Shown: one piece after another, positions 1 to 7,499 of the stretch | Numbering within the stretch: the first letter of the stretch is position 1 | Layout of the letters: each line of letters begins with the position of its first letter | DNA from: JBJXGF01 sp046153015 | GTDB taxonomy: Bacteria > Actinomycetota > Acidimicrobiia > Acidimicrobiales > CAIXPF01 | Assembly: GCA_046153015.1 (NCBI GenBank) | Contig: JBJXGF010000334.1 | Span: 1-15,309, forward strand | Reading direction: 5' to 3' | DNA: 15,309 nt | Translations under genes and position numbers: made by a program | The notes under the pieces: generated by a model | Databases searched by the model: none | Seen by the model: only the letters and a program-made list of their open reading frames with translations | What the model was told of the DNA's origin: nothing

Positions 1-1
1 G

Positions 2-241
2 CCGCCCGCCGCCCCGGCCGCTCCCGCCGGGCCCGCCGCCACCAGCGACACAGCGGTGCTCGGCGCTGCGGCGCCGCCGCCTCCCCCGCCGATCACCGGC
101 GTCGCCTCGTCGGCGGTGTCCGCCTCCACGGAGCCTGCCCCCGCCGGGGAGGAGGGGCAGGCGTCGGGCGAGAGCGAGGGCGAGGACAGCGCCGCCAGCC
201 AGGTGGCCAACGGGATACGCCGCGGGCTCTTCGGCCGCTGA
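2..241 (+). CDS. C-terminal end of an unidentified Pro/Ala-rich protein (5' partial)
   Basis: The open frame enters from the window edge and ends at TGA 239-241, so only about 79 C-terminal residues are visible. They are low-complexity: a Pro/Ala-rich stretch with a run of six prolines, then an acidic Glu/Gly/Ser segment, ending in the basic tail NGIRRGLFGR. This looks like a disordered linker and tail, and no domain can be named. GTG 56 is only an internal in-frame codon and not a good start. The gene converges on the small minus-strand gene at 283-429, and a strong hairpin lies between them. The frame is likely real because it runs open to the window edge with a plausible acidic-then-basic tail, but the function is unknown. 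Confidence 0.5.
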   Translation, partial: PPAAPAAPAGPAATSDTAVLGAAAPPPPPPITGVASSAVSASTEPAPAGEEGQASGESEGEDSAASQVANGIRRGLFGR

Positions 242-254
242 GCCGCCGCCGGCG

Positions 255-297
255 GCGCTGCTCCTCTGGCCGCAGCTCAGGATCAGAGGAGCAGCGC
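255..297. terminator. 14-bp hairpin between convergent genes
   Basis: Arms 255-268 and 284-297 are perfectly complementary (core CGCTGCTCCTCTG / CAGAGGAGCAGCG) around a 15-nt loop. There is no T-tract on either strand, so it is not a classical intrinsic terminator. It sits just after the stop at 241, and it contains the last codons of the minus-strand small gene, so it may end or stabilise both transcripts. Confidence 0.5.
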
Positions 298-429
298 GGC
301 GAGCGCCACTGCCCCCATGACCAGGGCGGTGAGCGCACCGGCGAACGTGACGATCAGCGCCGCCAGCAGGCCCACGGCCCGCAGGCGCGCCCGCCCGCTG
401 ATCGCCACCGGATCCGCGCACTCCATCAC
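283..429 (-). CDS. small hydrophobic membrane protein, 48 aa
   Basis: The minus-strand frame runs from GTG 429 to TGA 283. An in-frame ATG at 426 is the alternative start. The product has a short polar N-terminus (MECADPVAISGRARLR) followed by about 31 almost uninterrupted hydrophobic residues rich in Ala, Leu, Val and Gly. That is one long or two short membrane segments. No family is recognised. Support for a real gene is the strongly biased hydrophobic composition plus a TAGGCT box at 441-436, six bases before the GTG, which matches the leaderless promoter layout seen before several other genes here. It is divergent from the PDZ/Lon gene and converges on the gene ending at 241. Its last codons form one arm of the hairpin at 255-297. 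Existence is moderately likely; function is unknown. Confidence 0.5.
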   Translation of the reverse strand: MMECADPVAISGRARLRAVGLLAALIVTFAGALTALVMGAVALAALLL

Positions 430-435
430 CGCCCC

Positions 436-441
436 AGCCTA
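436..441 (-). promoter_or_regulatory. -10 box TAGGCT, leaderless promoter of the small membrane protein
   Basis: On the minus strand TAGGCT is followed by six bases and then GTG 429. This spacing puts the transcription start at or next to the start codon. No -35 hexamer is recognisable. Confidence 0.4.
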
Positions 442-548
442 CGACCAGCCCCGGCGTGCGGCGGGCGGCGGCCCCGGCGGCCGCCTGCCGTGTGATCGTC
501 TCGGGAATCGGCCAACCTGATGCAACGTCGGCCGCGTTCGGAGAGGAC

Positions 549-1781
549 ATGTCGGAGAAGGACATGGTGGAGCTGGGAGGTCCGCCCTCGCCGCACCCGG
601 TCGGAGCGGCGCCTCCCGTGGCCGGGCGTGGCCGGCGCCGCGCCCACCGCCAGGTCCTCGCCGTCGCAGCCGCGCTCCTGGTGGGCGCCCTCCTCGTGGG
701 CCTGGCCGTGGTGCGGGTCCCGTACTACGCGCTGGCGCCCGGCCACGTGCGCAGCACCGAGCGGCTGATCGAGGTCAAGGACGGCGAGCACTACGACGCC
801 GAGGGCGACGTGCTGTTCACCACCGTGTCGGTCCGGGGCCGCATCACCCTCTGGGAGGTGATCGGTGCGTGGCTCGACCCCGCGGTTGAGGTCGTGCCCG
901 AGCGGGATCTGCTCGGCGACCGCACCCAGCAGGAGAACCGTCAGGCGAATCGCGAGCTGATGGTCGACTCCAAGAGCCGCGCGCTGCGGCTGGCCTTCGA
1001 GAAGCTCGGCTACCAGGTGGCCCGGCCGGTGGCCGCAGTGCTCACCAGCGTGCAGGCCGGGTCGCCCGCCGACGGTCTGGTCGAGGCAGGCGAGGCGGTC
1101 GTGGCGATCGACGGCGTCCGGATCCGTTCCTCGGAGGAGGTGCTGGCCGCCCTCGCGGCGCGCCGGCCGGGCGACGAGGTTCAGCTCGCGCTGCGCCGCA
1201 TCGATCCCGCCGAGCTCGTCGGCGACGCGGCGCCGCCCGCCTCGGGAGCGGCCGACGCCGGGCGGGATCCGGCCGACCCCACGCTGCCCGACGTGCGGAC
1301 CGTGCGCGTCGTGCTGGGGGCCCGGCCCGACAACGCCGCCGCCGCATTCCTCGGGGTGGGTTTGCAGACCCAGAACGCGTTCCGCTTCCCGGTGGAGGTC
1401 GAGATCGACAGCGGCTCGGTTATCGGCCCGTCGGCCGGCCTCGCGTTCACGCTCGGCGTGCTCGACGTGCTGACGCCGGGAGAGCTGACCGGCGGCGAAC
1501 GGGTGGCGGTCACCGGCACGATCGACGAACGCGGCCGGGTGGGTCCGATCGGCGGCATCGTGCAGAAGGCGGCGGCTGTTCGCCGCTCCGGCGCCAAGGT
1601 GTTCATCGTGCCGGCGGCGACCGCCGCCCGCGAGCTCGAGGAGGCCCGCCACCTCGCCGGCGACGATCTGGAGCTGTTCCCGGTGAACACCCTCGACGAG
1701 GCGCTCGAGGCGTTGGCGACCCAGGGCGGCAACGCCCTCGCGCTGCCCCCGCTCGACGGCTCGGACCCGCCAGGCGCGTAG
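549..1781 (+). CDS. membrane-anchored PDZ / Lon-fold serine protease (YlbL / Rv3194c family)
   Basis: The product is about 410 aa. A basic N-terminus precedes one membrane anchor (about residues 36-56) ending in VRVPYYALAPG, the usual start of the outer portion in this family. A PDZ domain follows (about 160-217; AGSPADG, AIDGVRI). An Ala/Asp-rich linker leads to a Lon-type proteolytic domain (about 265-385). The Ser-Lys dyad is visible: Ser295 in SVIGPSAGLAF and Lys340 in GGIVQKAAAV. The family is thought to act outside the membrane as a quality-control or signalling protease. ATG 549 (GGAG at 540-543, 5-nt spacing) and ATG 564 (GGAG at 554-557, 6-nt spacing) are equally good starts; frames reaching back to 456 lack such signals. 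Downstream lie the DivIVA-like and UPF0182 genes. In mycobacteria the YlbL-like and UPF0182 genes are also close neighbours, which supports the call. Confidence 0.9.
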   Translation: MSEKDMVELGGPPSPHPVGAAPPVAGRGRRRAHRQVLAVAAALLVGALLVGLAVVRVPYYALAPGHVRSTERLIEVKDGEHYDAEGDVLFTTVSVRGRITLWEVIGAWLDPAVEVVPERDLLGDRTQQENRQANRELMVDSKSRALRLAFEKLGYQVARPVAAVLTSVQAGSPADGLVEAGEAVVAIDGVRIRSSEEVLAALAARRPGDEVQLALRRIDPAELVGDAAPPASGAADAGRDPADPTLPDVRTVRVVLGARPDNAAAAFLGVGLQTQNAFRFPVEVEIDSGSVIGPSAGLAFTLGVLDVLTPGELTGGERVAVTGTIDERGRVGPIGGIVQKAAAVRRSGAKVFIVPAATAARELEEARHLAGDDLELFPVNTLDEALEALATQGGNALALPPLDGSDPPGA

Positions 1782-1832
1782 GCAGCCGCGCTCGGTGCGA
1801 TGAGGCCGGGTTCCGGGCGTCGAGTAGGCCTT

Positions 1833-1869
1833 TAGGGTCACACATCGCTGGGGGTGCCGGTCGTACCAT
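1833..1869 (+). promoter_or_regulatory. candidate promoter of the DivIVA-like gene
   Basis: Two possible -10 boxes precede ATG 1878. TAGGGT at 1833-1838 matches the box seen elsewhere but would give a leader of about 30 nt. TACCAT at 1864-1869 lies eight bases before the ATG and would make a leaderless mRNA. The sequence does not decide between them. Confidence 0.3.
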
Positions 1870-1877
1870 TGCCGAGG

Positions 1878-3998
1878 ATGGCTGCCGACTCCTCACGACA
1901 CGGCCGCACGCCGACGGCGCCAGGGGCGCTCGACCCCGACCGCGTCGCGCGAGCCGAGTTCAGCACGTCGTTCCGCGGGTTCGACCAGACCGAGGTGCGC
2001 AGCTTCCTGGCCTGGGTCGCGGGCGAGCTGCGGTCGCTGCTGGCGGAGAAGTCGGAGCTGACCGGCGAGCTGGCCGAGGTGCGCCGGCGCGCCCCAGCCG
2101 CCACGCTGGCCGAGCTCGACGACGAGCGGCTGATGGAGACGATCGGCATCGAGACCGCTCGCGTGCTGCGCTCGGCCCGCGACGCGGCGGGCGAGATCGC
2201 CAACTCGGCTCGGGTCGAGGCCGACCAGCTGCTCGAGCAGACCCGCGCCGAGGCCGAGCGCATCGTGGAGGAGGCGCACGGGGATTCGGAACGGCTGTGC
2301 GCCGAGGCCCGAGCGGAGGGCGAGGCTCACCGCAGCACGATCGAGGAAGACCTCGAGCGCCAGCGGCGTCAGCTCACCGCCGACGCCGAGGAGCTGATGG
2401 GCGCGGCCGACCTGTACGCATCGCAGACGCGCGCCGAAGCGGAGCTGCTCCTCCAGCTGAAGACGGCCGAGGCCGACGCCGCTGCCGCCGCCCTCCTGCA
2501 GGAGGCGGCCGCGGTTCAGCACGCCGCCCACGCGCAAGCCGAGGCGGAGCTCGCCGCCAGCCGCGAGCGGGGTCGTGAGATGGTGGGCGAGGCCAAAGCG
2601 GTGAGGGAGAAGATCCTCACCGACATGGCCCGGCGGCGGAACGTGGCCCGCCAGCAGGTCGAGCGCCTCCGGGCCGGGCGGGAGCGCCTGCTCGCCGCCT
2701 ACGAGGTGGTGCGCGAAACGCTGGCGCAGGCGACCGACGAGCTGTCGCACTCGATGGCCGACGCCAAGCTCGCCGCCGACCGCGCCGCCCGCCGAGTCAA
2801 CATCGACGACCTGCCGCCGCTCGACCAGCTCGAAGCCGAGGTGGAGCTGGCCCGGCGCAACGGGATCCGACCCGAACCCCTGGGCGACGACGACACCGAC
2901 GACGACGACCTAGCCGATCACCTGGAAAGCGACCAGGCCGACGCCCTCAACCCAGTCGAGGAGGCCGCAACGCTGGAGCTCACCGCCGCCGAGTCCGACA
3001 CCATCGAGCTCGACACCGCTGAGCTCGATCTGGTCGAGGTCAAGCCGGCTGGCGGGTCGGATGCGGCGGCCGCGGCGGAAGATGCCGAGCTCGCCAACGC
3101 GCCGGCGGCGCGCGTGCAGCGCCGCCGAGGCCGCGCCCAGGCCCCCAAGGCGCCCCCAGCTGGGGGCGAGCCGGCCACGGCGGACGGGCACGCGTCACCG
3201 CCCGATCTCGAAGATCTCTTCGCTCGCCTGCGCGCCGAACGCGAGACCCCCACGCTGGTGCTGGCCCGTGCCGACCAGGCGGGCGATCCGCCCGCCTTCG
3301 CCGGCGAGCCCGAAGCCGAGCCCGCGGCCGTGGGGGGCCGCGGCGAAGAGGGCGACCAGGCTCTCCTGCGCCGCCGGGACGCGCTGGCCGACGGGTCGGT
3401 GAAAGACCTCGCCCGCCAACTGAAGCGGGCCCTGTCCGACGACCAGAACCAGCTGCTGGAGATGATCCGCACCCACAAGGGCGTCCTGGCCGATGCGGAG
3501 CTTCCGGCCGAGGCCGAGCAGGTGGCCGAGTACGAGCAGCGGGTGCTGCCGGAGCTGGCCGCGGCCGCCGCCGCCGGGCGCCGCTTCAGCGGACCTGACG
3601 GCCACCCGGCGGGCGAGCCCGAGGTGGGCGATCTGGCCGCCGAGCTGGCCGCCGGGATCACCCAACCGCTCCGGGAGAAGCTGACCCGCGCCTTCGACGA
3701 TGCCGCCGGCGACGCCGACAATCTCGCCGGCCGGGTGCGCGCCGTGTACCGGGAGGCGCGGAGCCGCTCAGTCAATCAGCTCGCCGATCACTATGTGCTC
3801 GCCGCGTTCAACCGCGGCGCCGCCGCCGGCCTGGGCGGAGCGCCGGGGCGGTGGGTCTGCGACCAGTGTGGGCCGGACTGTCAGGACAACGCGCTGGCCG
3901 GCCCCGTCCCCGCCGGCGAGGCGTTCCCCACCGGTCATCTCCACCCGCCGGCGCACGTCGGCTGCCGCTGCCTGCTGGGTCCGGTCGGGTCCGAGTAA
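1878..3998 (+). CDS. DivIVA-like coiled-coil protein with a C-terminal Cys/His module
   Basis: The product is 706 aa. Residues about 25-61 (FSTSFRGFDQTEVRSFL then VAGELRSLLAEK) resemble the DivIVA/Wag31 N-terminal lipid-binding motif. A long Ala/Glu/Arg heptad-rich region to about residue 315 should form a coiled coil. An acidic, low-complexity linker follows, then a second helical part (about 480-650). The last 50 residues hold C661, C664, C668, H687, H689, H693, C696 and C698, reading CDQCGPDC and later HLHPPAHVGCRC, which looks metal-binding. That tail resembles the HPNCRC ending of phage Mu gpF / SPP1 gp7 head proteins; the comparison is from memory. DivIVA proteins mark curved membrane and organise polar growth or division, but this one is much longer than Wag31 (about 260 aa). 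ATG 1878 is preferred; GTG 1854 would add 8 residues. It lies between the PDZ/Lon and UPF0182 genes. Confidence 0.75.
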   Translation: MAADSSRHGRTPTAPGALDPDRVARAEFSTSFRGFDQTEVRSFLAWVAGELRSLLAEKSELTGELAEVRRRAPAATLAELDDERLMETIGIETARVLRSARDAAGEIANSARVEADQLLEQTRAEAERIVEEAHGDSERLCAEARAEGEAHRSTIEEDLERQRRQLTADAEELMGAADLYASQTRAEAELLLQLKTAEADAAAAALLQEAAAVQHAAHAQAEAELAASRERGREMVGEAKAVREKILTDMARRRNVARQQVERLRAGRERLLAAYEVVRETLAQATDELSHSMADAKLAADRAARRVNIDDLPPLDQLEAEVELARRNGIRPEPLGDDDTDDDDLADHLESDQADALNPVEEAATLELTAAESDTIELDTAELDLVEVKPAGGSDAAAAAEDAELANAPAARVQRRRGRAQAPKAPPAGGEPATADGHASPPDLEDLFARLRAERETPTLVLARADQAGDPPAFAGEPEAEPAAVGGRGEEGDQALLRRRDALADGSVKDLARQLKRALSDDQNQLLEMIRTHKGVLADAELPAEAEQVAEYEQRVLPELAAAAAAGRRFSGPDGHPAGEPEVGDLAAELAAGITQPLREKLTRAFDDAAGDADNLAGRVRAVYREARSRSVNQLADHYVLAAFNRGAAAGLGGAPGRWVCDQCGPDCQDNALAGPVPAGEAFPTGHLHPPAHVGCRCLLGPVGSE

Positions 3999-4057
3999 CG
4001 CCTGTCGCCAACGGGCGGCGGGTCCTCGGGCGCCGCTTGGCCGGGCGACCCACGAAT

Positions 4058-4063
4058 TAGGCT
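4058..4063 (+). promoter_or_regulatory. -10 box TAGGCT before the UPF0182 gene
   Basis: TAGGCT is followed by eight bases and ATG 4072, the leaderless layout. TTGGCC at 4037-4042 is a poor -35 with only 15-nt spacing. No Shine-Dalgarno lies before the ATG, which fits leaderless initiation. Confidence 0.45.
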
Positions 4064-4071
4064 CGCCGATC

Positions 4072-7000
4072 ATGCGTGCGCCCTCTGACCTTCCGCGGTC
4101 GCACCGCCGTCGCTTCTCGAACCGCGGGAGGGCCGTTCTCGCCGTCGCCGCCGCCGCGGCAGTCGTCCTGGTGCTCTCGCTGCGGGGGATCTCCCGCTTC
4201 TACACCGACTACCTGTGGTTCGAGTCCCTTCGCCTGTCCTCGGTCTGGGGAGGGATCCTGCGGGCCCGCCTGGCGCTGGGTCTCATCTTCACCGGCCTGT
4301 TCTTCCTGCTCCTCTGGGTGAACCTGCTCGTGGCCGACCGGACGGCGCCGCGCGTGCGGCCCGCGGCGGCCGGGGACGATCTGTTCGAGCGCTACCACGA
4401 TCTGGTGGGCCACCGGACGACCGTCCTGCGCACGGGGGTGGCGGCCATGTTCGCCGTGATCGCCGGCGCCGGCGTGTCCCAGCAGTGGCAGAGCTGGATC
4501 TTGTTCACCAACGGCGTCTCGTTCGGGCAGACCGACCGTCAGTTCGGGCGCGACATCGGCTTCTACGTGTTCCAGCTCCCGTTCCTGTCCTTCCTCGCCA
4601 ACTGGTTGTTCGCCGCGTTCGTGATCGTCCTGATCGTGGTGGTGGTGGCCCACTACCTGAACGGCGGGATCCGCCCTCAGAACCCGCAGCAGCGGTTCTC
4701 GCCTCAGGTGAAGGCCCATCTCTCGGTGCTGCTGGCCGCGCTGGCCACCACGCAGGCGGCCAAGTACTGGCTGCGCCAGTTCGAGCTGACGCTTTCCACC
4801 CGGGGTTTCGTGAACGGCGCCACGAGCACCGACGTGAAGGCGCAGCTCCCGGCTACGCAGCTGCTGCTGGTGATCTCGCTCTTCGCGGTGGCGTTGTTCG
4901 TCTACAACATCTGGCAGCGGGGCTGGGTTCTGCCCACGGTGGCGGTCGGCTTGTGGCTGTTCGTTTCGGTGATGATGGGCTCGATCTACCCCGCGATCTA
5001 TCAGCGCTGGCGGGTGCAGCCCGACGAATCGACTCGTGAACGCCCGTACATCGCCCGCAACATCGAGGCGACGCGAGCGGCGATGGGGCTCGACAAGGTG
5101 GTGACGAAGGCCTTCCCGGCCGACGGAGAGCTCACCAAGGACGACCTCGTCGACCACCAGGACACCCTCAACAGCAACATCCCGCTCCTCGACGCGGTCG
5201 TGGTGAAGGACTCGTTCGAGAAGCTCCAAGCCGGGCGGGCGTTCTTCCGTTTCGGCGAGGGCATCGACGTGGACCGCTACGTGCTCGGGGGCCAGCGGAC
5301 GCAGATGGTGCTGGCCGCCCGCAACCTGAACCCGGCGCAGATCCCGCAGAAGTCCTGGGAGGGCCAGCACCTGGCGTACACCCACGGGTACGGCGTGGCC
5401 ATGGCGCCGACCAACAAGGTGGTCGAGGGCGGGCCCGAGTTCGTAGTCGGGGACGTTCCGGTCACCGTCGATCCGGCGGCCGAGCTCACCTCCATGAGCG
5501 GCGAGCCGCTCGAGCTCAAGCAGCCCCGCATCTACTTCGGCGAACGGATCGGCGCCGGGTACGCCATCGTTCACACCCAGCGCAACGAGGTCGACTACGT
5601 CGACGACCAGCAGGCCACGGTCACGTCGCGATATGAGGGATCGGGCGGCGTGGGGATGAGCTCGTTCGTGCGGCGCGCCGCGTTCGCGCTGCGCTTCAAC
5701 CACATCTATCCGCTGATCTCGGACTTCATCACGCCAGAATCCCGCATCCTGTACGTGCGTGACGTACGGGATCGGGTGGCCACGATCGCCCCGTTCCTGC
5801 AGTTCGACGCCGACCCGTACCCGGTGATCGTCGACGGCGGAGTGAAGTACTTGGTCGATGCGTACACCACGACCGACCGCTACCCCTACGCGCAGCGGGC
5901 CGACGTGAGCGATCTGCCGGCCGGAAGCGATCTCCGGGGCCGCCGGCTGAACTACATCAGGAACTCGGTCAAGGCGGTGGTCGACGCGTACGACGGGCGG
6001 GTCGACATGTACGTCGTGCCCGGTGCGGACGGGGAGATCGACCCCATCGCCCGGGCGTACCAGAAGGCGTTCCCGTCGCTTTTCAGGGGTTTCGACGAGA
6101 TGCCGGCCGCGCTGCGGGAGCATCTGAAGTACCCGAGCGAGCTGTTCCAGGTGCAGACGGCGATGTGGGGCCGCTATCACATCACCGACGCGGGCGCGTT
6201 CTACGAGTCCTCGAACTGGTGGGCGGTGCCGCCCGCGGTGGCGCGAACGGTCGCCAAGGGCGAAACCGGCGCGACGAGGGCCGTCAGCGGGACGGTGGGC
6301 GGGACCACTGCCCGTCCGCGGGACGAACGGATGGCGCCGAACACCTTGATGCTGCGTCTGCCCGGCGGGGACGCGCCGGAGTTCGTGACGATGCGGCCGT
6401 TCGTTCCCCACTCGGAAGGGGACCAGCTCGAGCGGCTCACCGGCTTCATGGTGGCGAAGAGCGACCCCAGCCGGTACGGCGAGCTCGAGGTCTACGAGGT
6501 GGCCGGCGCCGGGGTGGACGGTCCGGCCAACATCGACCCGCTCATCAAGAACGACGTGGTGGTGAGCCGTGAGCTGACCCTGCTGAACGCCGCCGGATCG
6601 GAGGTGGAGTTCGGCAACCTGCTGCTGATCCCGGTGAAGGACTCGATCGTGTGGGTGCGCACCATGTACGTGCGGGCCTCGAGCGGCAAGGGCGTGCCCG
6701 AGGTGAAGAACGTGGTGGTGGTGCACCGCAACAACGTGAAGATGCGGCCGACCCTGCAGGAGGCGCTGCTGGCCGTCTTCGCCGAGGAGGGCGACGCCCC
6801 TCCCCTCACCAGCGCAGGCGCCGGGGGCGGCGGCCAGGCGCCCTCCAACGGCGCCGCCCGGCCGACTCCCACCACCACCGCCCCCCGGGGGCCGGGGGAG
6901 ATGCTCCCGAACCAGGAGTTGGCGGCGCGAGCCGCGGCGCTCCTGCGAGACGCCGAGGATGCGCTGCGGGCCGGCGATCTCGGCGCCTACCAGGCCAAGG

Positions 7001-7083
7001 TCGAGCAGGCCCGGCACCACATCGAGCAGCTCAACGGGCAGCTCAACCAGCCTCCCGCCGAGAAGCGCCCCGGCGAGGCCTGA
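4072..7083 (+). CDS. UPF0182 family large integral membrane protein
   Basis: The product is 1003 aa, the usual length for UPF0182 (Rv3193c-like). A basic N-terminus is followed by about seven membrane segments, near residues 20-38, 67-88, 117-136, 168-194, 213-232, 261-280 and 285-304. The linker motif YTDYLWFESL after the first segment and DESTRERPYIARNIEATR after the last are characteristic. The large remainder, expected outside the membrane, has no known catalytic residues. It ends in a Gly/Pro/Thr-rich linker and a final helical segment (LRAGDLGAYQAKVEQARHH). The biochemical role of the family is not established. ATG 4072 is chosen because it starts the basic-then-hydrophobic N-terminus and sits eight bases after TAGGCT. 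The frame is open further upstream only as overlap with the previous gene. The tRNA-fMet promoter begins eight bases after its stop. Confidence 0.93.
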   Translation: MRAPSDLPRSHRRRFSNRGRAVLAVAAAAAVVLVLSLRGISRFYTDYLWFESLRLSSVWGGILRARLALGLIFTGLFFLLLWVNLLVADRTAPRVRPAAAGDDLFERYHDLVGHRTTVLRTGVAAMFAVIAGAGVSQQWQSWILFTNGVSFGQTDRQFGRDIGFYVFQLPFLSFLANWLFAAFVIVLIVVVVAHYLNGGIRPQNPQQRFSPQVKAHLSVLLAALATTQAAKYWLRQFELTLSTRGFVNGATSTDVKAQLPATQLLLVISLFAVALFVYNIWQRGWVLPTVAVGLWLFVSVMMGSIYPAIYQRWRVQPDESTRERPYIARNIEATRAAMGLDKVVTKAFPADGELTKDDLVDHQDTLNSNIPLLDAVVVKDSFEKLQAGRAFFRFGEGIDVDRYVLGGQRTQMVLAARNLNPAQIPQKSWEGQHLAYTHGYGVAMAPTNKVVEGGPEFVVGDVPVTVDPAAELTSMSGEPLELKQPRIYFGERIGAGYAIVHTQRNEVDYVDDQQATVTSRYEGSGGVGMSSFVRRAAFALRFNHIYPLISDFITPESRILYVRDVRDRVATIAPFLQFDADPYPVIVDGGVKYLVDAYTTTDRYPYAQRADVSDLPAGSDLRGRRLNYIRNSVKAVVDAYDGRVDMYVVPGADGEIDPIARAYQKAFPSLFRGFDEMPAALREHLKYPSELFQVQTAMWGRYHITDAGAFYESSNWWAVPPAVARTVAKGETGATRAVSGTVGGTTARPRDERMAPNTLMLRLPGGDAPEFVTMRPFVPHSEGDQLERLTGFMVAKSDPSRYGELEVYEVAGAGVDGPANIDPLIKNDVVVSRELTLLNAAGSEVEFGNLLLIPVKDSIVWVRTMYVRASSGKGVPEVKNVVVVHRNNVKMRPTLQEALLAVFAEEGDAPPLTSAGAGGGGQAPSNGAARPTPTTTAPRGPGEMLPNQELAARAAALLRDAEDALRAGDLGAYQAKVEQARHHIEQLNGQLNQPPAEKRPGEA

Positions 7084-7090
7084 ATCCGAG

Positions 7091-7119
7091 TTGAGACGCC
7101 GCCCCGCCGGCGGTAGAGT
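7091..7119 (+). promoter_or_regulatory. sigma70-type promoter of tRNA-fMet
   Basis: TTGAGA at 7091-7096, a 17-nt spacer and TAGAGT at 7114-7119. Transcription would start near 7126, about five bases before the mature tRNA end at 7131. This is the clearest housekeeping promoter in the window. Confidence 0.75.
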
Positions 7120-7130
7120 GAACAACACGC

Positions 7131-7209
<79 letters not shown>

Positions 7210-7221
7210 AAACAAGCAGGT

Positions 7222-7261
7222 CAGAAGGGGTCTCGCTCCGGCGAGGCCCCTTCTGAGTTTT
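7222..7261 (+). terminator. intrinsic terminator after tRNA-fMet
   Basis: A 15-bp stem (7222-7236 with 7241-7255, one U:G pair) closes a TCCG tetraloop and is followed by AG and TTTT (7258-7261). It lies inside the element, so the element supplies the terminator as well as the tRNA 3' half. Confidence 0.85.
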
Positions 7262-7264
7262 CGA

Positions 7265-7286
7265 CCATGGCACAGAAATGGCACAG
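7265..7286 (+). repeat. left paired TGGCACA repeats (candidate integrase arm site)
   Basis: TGGCACA starts at 7268 and again at 7279, 11 bp apart, the first preceded by CCA and the second by AA. The same arrangement and orientation recurs at 12198-12219 near the other end. Matching pairs just inside both ends suggest arm-type integrase or Xis binding sites. Confidence 0.55.
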
Positions 7287-7294
7287 GCCGTCTA

Positions 7295-7320
7295 CGCAGG
7301 CGTGTGTGCGCAGGCGTGTG
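7295..7320 (+). repeat. tandem direct repeat CGCAGGCGTGTG x2
   Basis: Two identical 12-bp copies at 7295-7306 and 7309-7320, a 14-bp period, next to the left arm-type pair. It may be an accessory recombination-protein site or an operator for the downstream gene. The rest of 7321-7486 shows nothing further that I can name. Confidence 0.45.
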
Positions 7321-7486
7321 CACGGCTGGCTGATGGGGACGGAACTGGTGGCACCGTGGAACCGAGTGCGCGCCGGATCAGCGCCTCGTCTGTCTTGGGG
7401 TGTCCTGCCCTGAGGACGACTGTGCTTGAGGTTGTGCCTTCCTAACGTCGAGCTCGTGAGCGGGCGAGCGACACGACCAATCGAGC

Positions 7487-7492
7487 TAGGTT
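7487..7492 (+). promoter_or_regulatory. -10 box TAGGTT, leaderless promoter of the oxidoreductase gene
   Basis: TAGGTT, seven bases, then GTG 7500. No -35 hexamer and no Shine-Dalgarno are visible. The same box and spacing precede other genes in the window, which also fixes GTG 7500 as the start. Confidence 0.5.
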
Positions 7493-7499
7493 CTCGCGC

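Noticed and set aside
426..1841. Minus-strand open frame of 471 codons opposite the PDZ/Lon gene
   Set aside because: Antisense shadow: Arg/His/Gly-rich composition and no motif, while the plus strand has intact PDZ and Lon dyad motifs.
3700..4071. Upstream extension of the UPF0182 frame
   Set aside because: It overlaps the conserved tail of the DivIVA-like gene in another frame, and ATG 4072 has a promoter box at the right distance.
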